32,041 nt of DNA from an uncultured Veillonellaceae bacterium (GCA_945876385.1 CAMCNU010000014.1:1-32041); one strand, 5' to 3'; positions 7,240-15,353 are shown, counted from the stretch's first letter. Numbers and translations are program-made. The notes: a model not told the origin generated them from the letters alone.

Positions 7240-7473
7240 ATGAGCACATTTGATAAAGTAAAAGCAATCGTAGTCGAACAGTTGGGTGTCGATGAAGCGG
7301 ACGTCAATATTGATTCGACTTTCATCGACGACTTGGGCGCGGATTCTTTGGACATCGTCGAATTGATTATGGCGTTTGAAGAAGAATTTGAAATCGAAAT
7401 TCCGGATGACGTGGCGGAAAAAATCAAAACCGTACGCGATACAGTGGAATACATCGACAAAGCAATCGCCTAA
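7240..7473 (+). CDS. acpP: Acyl carrier protein
   Basis: Encodes 77 very acidic residues. S36 in the [10 protein letters not shown] motif is the site for attachment of 4'-phosphopantetheine, and the four-helix pattern and length are those of bacterial type II ACP. It carries growing acyl chains between all the Fab enzymes and PlsX encoded around it. ATG 7240 has the SD AAAGGTGGTGA upstream; an in-frame GTG at 7231 lies inside that SD. It has its own promoter (7183) and is followed by a terminator (7485), so it can be expressed as a separate short and abundant mRNA. Confidence 0.97.
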   Translation: MSTFDKVKAIVVEQLGVDEADVNIDSTFIDDLGADSLDIVELIMAFEEEFEIEIPDDVAEKIKTVRDTVEYIDKAIA

Positions 7474-7484
7474 GCGCGGCCGAT

Positions 7485-7510
7485 ACCGGGGGGCAGGGCC
7501 TCCCGGTTTT
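7485..7510 (+). terminator. Intrinsic terminator after acpP
   Basis: Nine-bp stem (7485-7493 with 7499-7507, one G-U pair), loop of five, then TTTT (7507-7510). The short T-run suggests partial read-through into the next gene, which has no obvious promoter of its own. Confidence 0.8.
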
Positions 7511-7526
7511 ATCATAGGAGGAATCT

Positions 7527-8771
7527 ATGCAATTACCGACACTCAATATCGGCAAATTACACGCGAAGTTACCCTTCGTGCAAGGCGGGATGGCGATTCG
7601 GCTGTCGCTTTCCAAGTTGGCGGGCGCGGTCGCGCGGGAAGGCGGCATCGGTCTGATTGCCGCGACGGCGTTGCCGCTCGACGAATTGCGGCGGGAGATT
7701 CGCGCCGCCCGCAAGTTGGCACCGGAAGGGATTATCGGGATAAATATCATGGTGGCGGCGAGCTCGTTTGCCGAAACGGTCAAGACCGCCATTGAAGAAA
7801 AAATCGATTTGGTCGTTGCGGGCGCGGGATTTTCCCGTGACGTGTTCGACTGGTGCAAGGAGGCGGCGACCGAGTTTGTACCGATCGTATCGTCGGCAAA
7901 ACTGGCGCGCATCGCCGAACGGCTGGGCGCGTCGGCGGTCATCGTCGAAGGCGCGGAAGCGGGCGGTCATCTGGGGACGTCGCGCTCGGTAAAAGACATC
8001 GTGCCGGAAGTCTTGGCAGCGGTGAAAATTCCCGTCATCGGGGCCGGTGCGATTGTCAATGGCTATGATGTCGCGGCGATGCTGCGCCTCGGCGCGGCCG
8101 GCGTCCAAATCGGCAGCCGTTTTGCCGCCAGTACCGAGTCGGCGGCGTCGGACGTGATGAAAGAGGCCTATGTCCGTGCGAGCAAGCCGGAGGATATCAT
8201 CATTATCCAAAGCACGGTGGGATTGCCGGCGCAGGCGATACGGACGCCGTTTTCCGAGGCGATTTTGCAGGATACCGTGCCGCGGCCGACGGTCTGCACG
8301 AATTGTCTGAAGCATTGTACGCGCCGGTTTTGTCTGAGCCAGGCACTGATCCGCGCCCAGCAGGGTGACGGAGAGACGGGGCTCATCTTTGCCGGGTCGA
8401 ATATGCTGCGTATCCCGTCGATTTTGCCGGTCAAGGATATCGTGGCGAAGATGGTGACGGAAGCACAGGCGGTGCGGTCGTACTTGCCGTGGCGCGAGCT
8501 CTTGCCGCAGGTGCCGCGTTGGACGGGCAAATTGCGCAGTATGCCGATTCGGCAGATTGCGGTCGAGCGGGTGGCGTTGACGTGGGAAGATACGTGCAGC
8601 GCCTTGGCCGACACACGCGCGGAGCTGGCGGACAAACGGGCGGAAATCCGCGAAAAACGCCGCGGATTGGTCGCCAAACGAGCCGCCGTATGGAAACGGG
8701 TGCATGCCCGTATCGGCGCATGGAAACAGGCAATGGTGAAGGGCGAAGAACCGCTCGGGACGATAGGATGA
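7527..8771 (+). CDS. FabK/nitronate monooxygenase-family FMN protein with Cys cluster and C-terminal helix
   Basis: Encodes 414 residues. Residues 1-245 match the FMN-dependent FabK/nitronate monooxygenase TIM barrel: FVQGGMAIRLS (17-27), a VAGAGFS strand, EGAEAGGHLG with H148, GAGAIVNG and GVQIGSRF. It differs from the operon's FabK by an insertion with four cysteines in CxxCxxxCxxxxC spacing (C257, C260, C264, C269), which suggests a metal or Fe-S site. It also has a charged C-terminal tail (about 355-395) in heptads such as LADTRAELADKRAEI. The position between acpP and fabF suggests a role in fatty-acid synthesis, for instance as a second enoyl reductase, but nitronate or 2-oxo substrates are equally possible. 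SD AGGAGG precedes ATG 7527. Confidence 0.8.
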   Translation: MQLPTLNIGKLHAKLPFVQGGMAIRLSLSKLAGAVAREGGIGLIAATALPLDELRREIRAARKLAPEGIIGINIMVAASSFAETVKTAIEEKIDLVVAGAGFSRDVFDWCKEAATEFVPIVSSAKLARIAERLGASAVIVEGAEAGGHLGTSRSVKDIVPEVLAAVKIPVIGAGAIVNGYDVAAMLRLGAAGVQIGSRFAASTESAASDVMKEAYVRASKPEDIIIIQSTVGLPAQAIRTPFSEAILQDTVPRPTVCTNCLKHCTRRFCLSQALIRAQQGDGETGLIFAGSNMLRIPSILPVKDIVAKMVTEAQAVRSYLPWRELLPQVPRWTGKLRSMPIRQIAVERVALTWEDTCSALADTRAELADKRAEIREKRRGLVAKRAAVWKRVHARIGAWKQAMVKGEEPLGTIG

Positions 8772-8780
8772 GGTGAGAGG

Positions 8781-10031
8781 ATGAAGCAACGACGAATAGC
8801 AGTAACGGGCATCGGTCTGGTGACGCCGCTGGGATTGGATACGGCGTCCACATGGGAGGCACTCTTGGCAGGGACATCGGGTATCGGTCCGATTACGGCG
8901 TTTGATGCGAGTGACTATGCCGTCAAGATTGCCGGCGAAGTCAAGGGATTTGACGCGGCGGCGCATTTTGATCGTAAAGAAGCCCGTCATATCGACCGCT
9001 TTGCCCAGTTTGCCGTCGTCGCCGCGCGGCAGGCGGTGGCCGATGCGGGCTTGGATATGGCGGCGGAAGACCACGATCGGATCGGGACGGTGGTCGGGAC
9101 GGGGATCGGCGGGATACTGACGACGGGGGAACTGTACCGGCAGCTGTATGACCGCGGTCCGTCGCGGATGAGTCCGTTTGCGATTCCGAAGATGATTGCC
9201 AACATGGCGGGCGGTCAGGTGTCGATTGACTTGGATTTGCGCGGGCCGGTCTTGACCGATGTCACCGCGTGTGCGTCCGGTACGAATGCGGTCGGCGATG
9301 CGATGCGTTTCATCCGGGACGGCGATGCGGATATCATGGTCGCGGGCGGTACGGAGGCGGCCATCGACGGAATGCCGATGGCGGGATTCGCCGCGATGAA
9401 AGCGTTGTGTGCGTCGCACAACGACGACCCCGAGGGCGCGTCGCGTCCGTTTGATGCGACCCGTGACGGGTTTGTCATGGGCGAAGGTGCCGGGATGCTC
9501 GTCCTGGAAGAATGGGAACATGCGGTGGCACGCGGAGCGCGGATTTATGCGGAGTTTTGCGGCTACGGTACCAACGGCGACGCGTATCACATCACCGCAC
9601 CGGCACCGGAAGGACGGCAGGCGAAACGCTGTATGGAGCGTGCGCTGGCCGATGCCGGCATGACGGCGGACGAGATTGATTATATCAATGCGCACGGCAC
9701 CTCGACCGCGCTCAACGACAAAAACGAAACGATGGCGATTAAGAGCCTGTTCGGTCCGCGGGCCTATGCACTCGCCGTCAACTCGACGAAATCGATGACG
9801 GGACACCTGCTGGGAGCGGCCGGCGCAGTGGAAGCGGCGGTATTGGCACTCTCACTGGCACAAGGACGCGTCCATCCGACGCGGAATCTGACGACGCCCG
9901 ATCCGGATTGCGATTTGGATTATGTGACGGACGGCGCACGCAGTTTGCCCTTGCGGGCGGGTATGTCCAATTCGTTCGGTTTCGGCGGTCAAAATGCCGT
10001 CATCGTGATGCGGCGCGCCGTGCAGGAGTGA
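8781..10031 (+). CDS. fabF: Beta-ketoacyl-ACP synthase II FabF
   Basis: Encodes 416 residues. FabF performs the elongating condensation of acyl-ACP with malonyl-ACP. The active-site triad is present: C164 in VTACASGTNA, H305 in NAHGTSTALND and H342 in KSMTGHLLGAAG; the C-terminal NSFGFGGQN is canonical. It starts nine bases after the preceding gene with SD GAGAGG nearby and ends at a TGATG junction with rnc, so it belongs to the same transcript. No fabZ or acc gene is seen in the window; these must lie elsewhere. Confidence 0.96.
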   Translation: MKQRRIAVTGIGLVTPLGLDTASTWEALLAGTSGIGPITAFDASDYAVKIAGEVKGFDAAAHFDRKEARHIDRFAQFAVVAARQAVADAGLDMAAEDHDRIGTVVGTGIGGILTTGELYRQLYDRGPSRMSPFAIPKMIANMAGGQVSIDLDLRGPVLTDVTACASGTNAVGDAMRFIRDGDADIMVAGGTEAAIDGMPMAGFAAMKALCASHNDDPEGASRPFDATRDGFVMGEGAGMLVLEEWEHAVARGARIYAEFCGYGTNGDAYHITAPAPEGRQAKRCMERALADAGMTADEIDYINAHGTSTALNDKNETMAIKSLFGPRAYALAVNSTKSMTGHLLGAAGAVEAAVLALSLAQGRVHPTRNLTTPDPDCDLDYVTDGARSLPLRAGMSNSFGFGGQNAVIVMRRAVQE

Positions 10032-10033
10032 TG

Positions 10034-10753
10034 ATGTCCAAGCAGGAAAAACGGCTGGCAAGGGTGCGTGCCTTTGCCGCCGAACAGGGCATACCCGTGC
10101 ATAATGTGCACCTGCTGAATCGGGCGCTCACGCATACGTCCTATGCCAACGAGCACCGTGAAGAGCATGTGCACGATAATGAACGGCTGGAATTCTTGGG
10201 GGATGCGGTACTTGATTTGGTCATCGGCGAGTACCTGTTCCTCAAGTATCCGGAATGGACCGAGGGAGAGCTCACCCGCGCCAAAGCGAGTGTCGTCTGC
10301 GAGAGTGCGCTGGCGCCGCGGTCGGAGTACTTTCACGTCGGTGAGTACTTGCTGCTGGGACGCGGAGAAGAGCAGACCGGCGGGCGGACGCGCGCGTCGA
10401 TTTTGGCGGATGCGTTTGAGGCGATTGTCGGGGCGATTTACATCGATAATTCCTACGAGCAGGCGGCGGCGTTTATCCTGACGCACCTGAACGTGTACTT
10501 GGAGCAAATCGAGTCGGGCGACTGTGCGCACGATTATAAGACGGATTTGCAGGAATGGGTACAGCGGCAGGGCGAGGCGGAAATCCGCTACCAGTTGGAG
10601 CACGATGAAGGCCCCGACCACGACAAGACATTTTATATGGGCGTCTATATCAACGGCACCCGCTACGGTACGGGCACGGGCAAAAGTAAAAAAGAAGCGG
10701 CGCAGCAGGCGGCACGGGAAGCCATGACAGCGCTGACGGAGCAAGCGCGATGA
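10034..10753 (+). CDS. rnc: Ribonuclease III
   Basis: Encodes 239 residues. RNase III cleaves double-stranded RNA in rRNA maturation and mRNA turnover. The signature NERLEFLGDAVLDLVIGEY includes E50, E53 and D57; the second metal-site pair is D126 and E129 in ADAFEAIVGAIYID. A double-stranded RNA-binding domain follows (about 168-238) with the basic GKSKKEAAQQAAREAM helix. ATG 10034 has SD AGGAG at 5 nt; the adjacent ATG at 10031 would leave only 2 nt. Following fabF/acpP is a common location for rnc. Its stop codon lies inside a perfect hairpin (10743-10764). Confidence 0.95.
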   Translation: MSKQEKRLARVRAFAAEQGIPVHNVHLLNRALTHTSYANEHREEHVHDNERLEFLGDAVLDLVIGEYLFLKYPEWTEGELTRAKASVVCESALAPRSEYFHVGEYLLLGRGEEQTGGRTRASILADAFEAIVGAIYIDNSYEQAAAFILTHLNVYLEQIESGDCAHDYKTDLQEWVQRQGEAEIRYQLEHDEGPDHDKTFYMGVYINGTRYGTGTGKSKKEAAQQAAREAMTALTEQAR

Positions 10754-10768
10754 ACATCGCGCTTCTTT
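10743..10768 (+). terminator. Perfect hairpin across the rnc stop codon (possible terminator)
   Basis: AAGCGCGATG (10743-10752), AA, CATCGCGCTT (10755-10764), then CTTT. It overlaps the rnc stop codon and ends 3 bases before the radical SAM start. It could be a leaky terminator, or a structure limiting translation of the next gene, which has no SD. Confidence 0.55.
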
Positions 10769-10771
10769 ACT

Positions 10772-11821
10772 ATGCGTAACGCGATTATTCCGCTCTTCAT
10801 TCCGCATGACGGTTGCCCGTACCGATGCACGTTTTGCAATCAATGGCGGATTACGGGGACGCAAACGGGCGTGACACCTGCGCAGGTGGCCGAGACGATT
10901 GCGGCGTATCGCAGGTCGACGACGCGACCGTATCGCTGGGAAGTCGCCTTTTACGGCGGGAGCTTTACGGCGCTCGCACCGGCCCGTATGCGCGCCCTCT
11001 TGGCGCCGGCGACGGCGGCGTGGCAAGCGGGCGAGATTGATTCAATTCGGATTTCGACACGGCCGGATGCGATTACGGAGGAGATTGCCGCGGAATTGTA
11101 TACGGCCGGCGTGCGGACGGTGGAGCTGGGCGTACAGAGTATGGATGATACCGTGCTGCGTCTGGCCAAGCGCGGTCACACGGCGACGGATGTCGAGCGG
11201 GCGGTGCCGATTTTGCGTGCGCATGAGATGGCGGTCGGGGTGCAACTCTTGCCGGGACTCATGGGAGAGACACGGCGGACGTTGGCACGGACGGTGCGGC
11301 GGGCGGCGGCGCTGCAGCCGGATTTTGCGCGGATTTATCCCGTCCTTGTGATGGCCGATACGGAGCTGGCGGCGGACTATCTGCGCGGGCGGTATCAGCC
11401 GCTGTCCATGCAGACCGCCGTCTGTATCGCGGCGTGGTGGCGCTCGTACTTGCAGGCGCGCGGGATTGCCGTCATTCGCATGGGCCTGCAGGCGACTGCG
11501 GCGCTGGACGCCGGTGACGGATTGCTGGCAGGTCCCTATCATCCCGCCTTCGGGGAACTGGTCATCAGTCGTCTCTACGGACAGCAGCTGCGGCATGCGC
11601 TGCGGCGGACGACGGGCGCGGTGACGGTCGTGTTGTCGCCGCGTGACGCGAGCAAGGTCTACGGCCTCGGCGGACGGCAACGCCGGGAGTTGGGCGCGCT
11701 CTGTCCGGACGGCGTGACCTGGCGCATCGATACGGCGCAGCCGCAGGGACGGCTGCGGTTGTACGATGCGGGCGGTGTACGGGAGATTATCGCAGAGCGG
11801 GCAGTGAAGCGAGGCGACTAG
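10772..11821 (+). CDS. Radical SAM protein, Elp3-like without acetyltransferase domain
   Basis: Encodes 349 residues. The N-terminus has the radical SAM motif CPYRCTFC with C15, C19 and C22 binding a 4Fe-4S cluster, just after FIPHDG. FYGGSF, the ISTRPDAI strand and the VELGVQSMDD strand follow, as in the Elp3/HemN-like branch. Proteins of this type lacking the GNAT domain of Elp3 are common next to rnc in Firmicutes and have no agreed function. No SD is visible before ATG 10772; only a perfect hairpin separates it from the rnc stop, so translation may depend on rnc. Alternative starts are excluded by the in-frame rnc stop upstream. Confidence 0.82.
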   Translation: MRNAIIPLFIPHDGCPYRCTFCNQWRITGTQTGVTPAQVAETIAAYRRSTTRPYRWEVAFYGGSFTALAPARMRALLAPATAAWQAGEIDSIRISTRPDAITEEIAAELYTAGVRTVELGVQSMDDTVLRLAKRGHTATDVERAVPILRAHEMAVGVQLLPGLMGETRRTLARTVRRAAALQPDFARIYPVLVMADTELAADYLRGRYQPLSMQTAVCIAAWWRSYLQARGIAVIRMGLQATAALDAGDGLLAGPYHPAFGELVISRLYGQQLRHALRRTTGAVTVVLSPRDASKVYGLGGRQRRELGALCPDGVTWRIDTAQPQGRLRLYDAGGVREIIAERAVKRGD

Positions 11822-11839
11822 GGGGCAAGGCGGCGGCTA

Positions 11840-11848
11840 TGATATAAT
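11840..11848 (+). promoter_or_regulatory. Extended -10 promoter for the mltG cluster
   Basis: TGATATAAT (11840-11848): a perfect -10 with the extended TGn element. No good -35 is seen at the correct distance. Confidence 0.6.
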
Positions 11849-11884
11849 AAGTACGAATTCTATCGATACAGGAGTGTGAAACGC

Positions 11885-12913
11885 ATGAACGAACCGCCGG
11901 CACAACGCATCGGCCGCATCGGTAAAATCGTCGCCGCCGTCGTCGCGACAGCGGCATTGCTCGGCGTGCTTTGGCTGGGCTGGGGGACGAACCCTTGGGG
12001 CGTCTCGCAACCGGTGTCCGTGCGGATTGCCAAAGATATGACCGGCCGACAAATCGCCGACGAGCTCGTCGCACGCGGTGTCATTCACCACGCGGGCGTG
12101 TTTCGTGCGGCGTTGTTGCTCAGCGGTGCGGGACGGGAGTTGCAGGAAGGCACGTACCGCCTGCATACGAATATGTCTCCGATGGCGGCGATTGCAGAAT
12201 TAAAGACCGGCAAAGAAGAAGGCGTCCGCGTCGTCATCCCCGAAGGGTTCACCGTGCGGCAGACGGCGCGGGCGCTTGCGGCGGCCAAGATTACGACGGA
12301 AGCGGAGTTTTTGGCGGCGGCGCAGGCGGCGGACTTGCCGGCGGACATGCGCAGCAGTGTACCGACCGACTTTGCGGCGGAGGGATTTATCTTTCCCGAT
12401 ACGTGCGAATTTGTCGTGCCGACACCGGCGGCGGAGATTGTGCGGCGTATGCAGGATGAACTCAGCGCGCGTCTGACACCCGAGCGGCGGGCACAAATCG
12501 CCGCAGCCGGCTACTCGGTGCATGAGTTCATCACCTTGGCCTCGCTGGTGGAAAAGGAAGCCAAGTTTCCCGAAGATCGGCCGCTGATTGCGGCGGTATT
12601 CCGCAAACGCCTGGCCATCGGGATGCCGCTCCAGTCTTGCGCGAGCATTCAGTATATCTTGGGCGAGCCGAAACCGCTGCTCTCGATTGCGGACACGCAG
12701 ATACCGTCCGCGTACAATACGTACCTGCACCCGGGCTTGCCCCCGGGACCGATTGCCGCGCCGGGGCTGGCGGCCATGGACGCAGTCCTGCAGGCGCCGC
12801 CGACGGAGTATTTGTACTTTGTGGCGGATGCCGAAGGACACCACCACTTTGCGACAACCTATGAAGAACACGAAGCCAATATCCGGCGGGTGACGGCCGA
12901 TGCCGCATCCTGA
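11885..12913 (+). CDS. mltG: Endolytic peptidoglycan transglycosylase MltG
   Basis: Encodes 342 residues. MltG (YceG family) is a membrane-anchored lytic transglycosylase that cuts nascent glycan strands and sets their length. It has a short cytoplasmic N-terminus, one transmembrane helix (about residues 15-33), a LysM-like segment with VVIPEGFTVRQTA, and the catalytic domain with LASLVEKEAKFPEDRP, containing the proposed catalytic Glu. RLAIGMPLQS and YNTYLHPGLPPGPIAAPG follow. ATG 11885 is preferred over GTG 11876, which nearly touches the SD GGAG (11871-11874). In Bacillus the same gene precedes trmR and the U32 genes, as here. Its 3' end overlaps the next gene by 14 nt. Confidence 0.93.
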   Translation: MNEPPAQRIGRIGKIVAAVVATAALLGVLWLGWGTNPWGVSQPVSVRIAKDMTGRQIADELVARGVIHHAGVFRAALLLSGAGRELQEGTYRLHTNMSPMAAIAELKTGKEEGVRVVIPEGFTVRQTARALAAAKITTEAEFLAAAQAADLPADMRSSVPTDFAAEGFIFPDTCEFVVPTPAAEIVRRMQDELSARLTPERRAQIAAAGYSVHEFITLASLVEKEAKFPEDRPLIAAVFRKRLAIGMPLQSCASIQYILGEPKPLLSIADTQIPSAYNTYLHPGLPPGPIAAPGLAAMDAVLQAPPTEYLYFVADAEGHHHFATTYEEHEANIRRVTADAAS

Positions 12914-13496
12914 CGACGACACGCGTGCACTGCGGCGGCGGGCGGAAGCGCAGCATATCCCGCTCCTGCGGGCGGAAGAGGAGCGCGCATTTACGGCGGC
13001 AGTCAAGGCGGCCCGCCCGCGGCGCATTCTGGAAATCGGGACGGGCATCGGCTATTCGGCCCGGCTCATGGCGCAATGTGCGCCGGAGGCGACGATTGTC
13101 ACGATGGAGTCGCTCGCCGCACGCTACGCCGACGCACGGCGCAATCTCGCGCCGCTGGGGGCGCGGGTGCGGCTGTTGTTCGGAGAGGCGGAGGACATCC
13201 TGCCCTGCCTGACGGACACCTTTGATTTGTTGTACTTGGACGGGCCGAAAGGGCATTACCTGGCACATCTGCAGATGATAGAGCCGCGCCTGACCGCAGA
13301 CGCGACCGTCATCGCGGACAATGTCCTCTTTCGCGGCTACGTGGAAGGACGCGTGCCGGTGCCGCGCCGCATGCGGACGATAGCGGTGCGCATGCGTGAG
13401 TATTTGGCGTACGTCGGCGATGCCCGACGCTATGCGACGACCATCGACCGGACGGGCGACGGGCTCGCCGTGTCGAAACGGAAAGGAACGAGATGA
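12900..13496 (+). CDS. trmR: Class I O-methyltransferase, likely tRNA 5-hydroxyuridine methyltransferase TrmR
   Basis: Encodes 198 residues. It is a SAM-dependent, metal-type O-methyltransferase: SAM-binding ILEIGTGIGYSA (G47-G51), acidic E70 in the adenosine-binding strand, and metal ligands D114 (YLDGPKGHY), D140 and N141 (IADNVL). In Bacillus subtilis the orthologue at this position (YrrM) methylates 5-hydroxyuridine at tRNA wobble position 34 to 5-methoxyuridine, using the product made by the U32 proteins encoded next to it. The order mltG, O-methyltransferase, U32 is conserved here, which supports TrmR. The specific function is inferred from family and neighbours. Start ATG 12900 overlaps the mltG end. 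Confidence 0.82.
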   Translation: MPHPDDDTRALRRRAEAQHIPLLRAEEERAFTAAVKAARPRRILEIGTGIGYSARLMAQCAPEATIVTMESLAARYADARRNLAPLGARVRLLFGEAEDILPCLTDTFDLLYLDGPKGHYLAHLQMIEPRLTADATVIADNVLFRGYVEGRVPVPRRMRTIAVRMREYLAYVGDARRYATTIDRTGDGLAVSKRKGTR

Positions 13497-14725
13497 AGAA
13501 GTTGGAATTAATGGCGCCGGCGGGCAATTCGGAGAAATTGCGGTTTGCCTTGGAATACGGCGCCGATGCAGTCTATTTGGGCGGAAAAGCCTTCGGTCTC
13601 AGGGCCTACGGGGGCAATTTCGATGAAACGGAAATGAAAGCGGCACTGGCCTATGCGCACGAACGCGGGAAAAAGATTTATGTCACGGTCAATATCATCC
13701 CGCACAATGCGGACTTGCCCGATTTGCCCGAGTATGTGCGGAGCCTGCGCGATTGGGGCGTCGATGCGATTATCGTCGCGGACGCGGGGATTTTTTCGCT
13801 GGCGCGCAAGGTGGCGCCCGATTTGCCGATTCATATTTCCACGCAGGCCAACACGACGAACTGGGCGGCGGCGCAATTTTGGCGCGATTTGGGTGCGGAG
13901 CGGATCGTCTTGGCGCGGGAAGTGTCGCTCGACGATACTCGCGAGATATACGAACGCACGGGCATCGAGCTGGAGAGCTTCGTCCACGGAGCGATGTGTA
14001 TTTCCTACTCGGGGCGGTGCCTGCTGAGTAATTATTTTTCCGAAACACGCGACTCCAACCGCGGCCAATGCATCCAGGCCTGCCGCTACAAGTATCGTGT
14101 CGTCGAAGAAGAACGTCCGGGTGAATATTTTCCCGTCGAAGAAGACGAACGGGGCACATATATTTTCAACTCCAAAGATTTGTGCATGCTGCCGTTCATC
14201 CCGCAGATGGCGCAAGCGGGGATTACCAGTTTCAAGGTGGAAGGCCGCATGAAGAGCGCGCACTATGTCGCGACTGTCACGGGGGTCTATCGGCAAGCGC
14301 TCGACGCCTACCTGCGCGAGGGTGATGACTATTACGTCCGCCCCGAATGGTACGCCGAACTGGAGAAAATCTCGCATCGGCCGTACACGACGGGATTTGC
14401 CGTCGGTCGCCCCAGCGAGAACGACCAGATTTACGCTTCCTCGTCCAACACGCAAAGCCACGACTTCATCGGCTTGGTACTCGGCTATGACGCGCGGACG
14501 GGCGAGGCGCTCATCGAACAGCGCAATCATTTTGCCGTGGGCGAGACGGTCGAATTTCGCACGCCGGAAGGGGAGGTCATCACGCATCGAATCGACCGCA
14601 TGACCGATGCCGACGGCCATGAGATTACGCGTGCGCCGCATGCGCGCATGCAGGTGCGGATGCCCGTCGCCCGTGCGCTCAGCGTGCACAGCCTGATGCG
14701 AAGGGAGATTGCCGCGCATGACTGA
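13493..14725 (+). CDS. trhP: U32 family protein, likely tRNA prephenate-dependent hydroxylase TrhP
   Basis: Encodes 410 residues. U32 'peptidases' are now known mainly as RNA-modification proteins; TrhP hydroxylates tRNA U34 with prephenate as oxygen source. The N-terminal LMAPAGNSEKLRFALEYGAD, the ISTQANTTN strand and the U32 signature with C169 and C176 (GAMCISYSGRC) are present. C193 and C197 (GQCIQAC), probably binding an Fe-S cluster, and the KDLCMLP and FKVEGRMKS blocks follow. The neighbouring TrmR-like methyltransferase would finish the 5-methoxyuridine. Bacillus has two U32 genes here, this genome one. The start overlaps the preceding stop (ATGA) with SD AAAGGA. Confidence 0.85.
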   Translation: MKKLELMAPAGNSEKLRFALEYGADAVYLGGKAFGLRAYGGNFDETEMKAALAYAHERGKKIYVTVNIIPHNADLPDLPEYVRSLRDWGVDAIIVADAGIFSLARKVAPDLPIHISTQANTTNWAAAQFWRDLGAERIVLAREVSLDDTREIYERTGIELESFVHGAMCISYSGRCLLSNYFSETRDSNRGQCIQACRYKYRVVEEERPGEYFPVEEDERGTYIFNSKDLCMLPFIPQMAQAGITSFKVEGRMKSAHYVATVTGVYRQALDAYLREGDDYYVRPEWYAELEKISHRPYTTGFAVGRPSENDQIYASSSNTQSHDFIGLVLGYDARTGEALIEQRNHFAVGETVEFRTPEGEVITHRIDRMTDADGHEITRAPHARMQVRMPVARALSVHSLMRREIAAHD

Positions 14726-14942
14726 AGCCGACGTCTACCTGCAGCTCGCTCCGAAAGACCTCAACTACCTCGTACGGATATTGGAAGGCTACGAACACCT
14801 CGGTGTCGTGACCACCGTGAGCCGCGCGGACGGCATCGTCAAAGTCCGCTCCACGGCCGATACCGCGCCGCTGGTACGGGAGATTGCGGCGAGTCTGCCG
14901 ATTGCACTGAAATTATTGCCGGGCCGACAGGAAAAATCTTGA
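14718..14942 (+). CDS. DUF4911 family small protein
   Basis: Encodes 74 residues resembling DUF4911: a beta-alpha-beta pattern with LAPKDLNYLVRILEGYEHLGVVTTV and a following strand GIVKVRSTAD. No cysteines, membrane segments or signal peptide are seen, so it is probably a small soluble partner protein. It overlaps the end of the U32 gene by 8 nt and has SD AAGGGAGA (14701-14708), which favours ATG 14718 over the in-frame TTG at 14709. Tight coupling to the U32 gene suggests a role in the same tRNA modification; this is inference, as the family has no assigned function. Confidence 0.72.
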   Translation: MTEADVYLQLAPKDLNYLVRILEGYEHLGVVTTVSRADGIVKVRSTADTAPLVREIAASLPIALKLLPGRQEKS

Positions 14943-14949
14943 TTTTTAT

Positions 14950-14979
14950 TTGGTAAAAAGCAGGTAGGTGTGATATACT
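14950..14979 (+). promoter_or_regulatory. Possible upstream promoter of the tRNA cluster
   Basis: TTGGTA (14950-14955), 18 bp, TATACT (14974-14979) with an extended TG. It may act in tandem with the consensus promoter 70 bp downstream. Confidence 0.45.
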
Positions 14980-15018
14980 GTATAAGTCAACAAGAGATGG
15001 CGAGATAGCAAAATCCCC

Positions 15019-15047
15019 TTGACAGCGGCGGCGGTGTTCGTTATAAT
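15019..15047 (+). promoter_or_regulatory. Consensus promoter of the tRNA cluster
   Basis: Perfect TTGACA (15019-15024), 17-bp spacer, perfect TATAAT (15042-15047). A fully consensus promoter 18 bp before the first tRNA fits a strongly transcribed stable-RNA unit. Confidence 0.92.
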
Positions 15048-15064
15048 AGTCTTTGTTACGGCAC

Positions 15065-15140
15065 GCTGGCGTAGCTCAATCGGTAGAGCAACTGATTTGT
15101 AATCAGTAGGTTGTGGGTTCAAGTCCTATCGCCAGCTCCA
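15065..15140 (+). tRNA. tRNA-Thr (anticodon TGT)
   Basis: Acceptor GCTGGCG (15065-15071) pairs with CGCCAGC (15130-15136), followed by discriminator T and encoded CCA. The anticodon arm ACTGA-TTTGTAA-TCAGT gives TGT, reading ACA and related Thr codons. First of five tRNAs. Confidence 0.95.
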
Positions 15141-15149
15141 GTGACACAT

Positions 15150-15235
15150 GGAGGGATTCCCGAGCGGCCAAAGGGAGCAGACTGTAAATCTGCCGGTTTT
15201 CACCTTCGAAGGTTCGAATCCTTCTCCCTCCACCA
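15150..15235 (+). tRNA. tRNA-Tyr (anticodon GTA)
   Basis: Class II tRNA of 86 nt with a long variable arm. Acceptor GGAGGGA (15150-15156) pairs with TCCCTCC (15225-15231), then A and encoded CCA. Anticodon loop CTGTAAA gives GTA. Confidence 0.95.
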
Positions 15236-15243
15236 TTTGACAT

Positions 15244-15319
<76 letters not shown>

Positions 15320-15353
15320 ATGTATATAACGGTATGGTATCACCGACGGATAG

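Noticed and set aside
7569-9806. Antisense reading frame of 745 codons
   Set aside because: It lies opposite the FabK paralogue and fabF, whose motifs and SD sites are clear. Its product is Arg/His-rich and without domains, a by-product of GC-rich codon bias.
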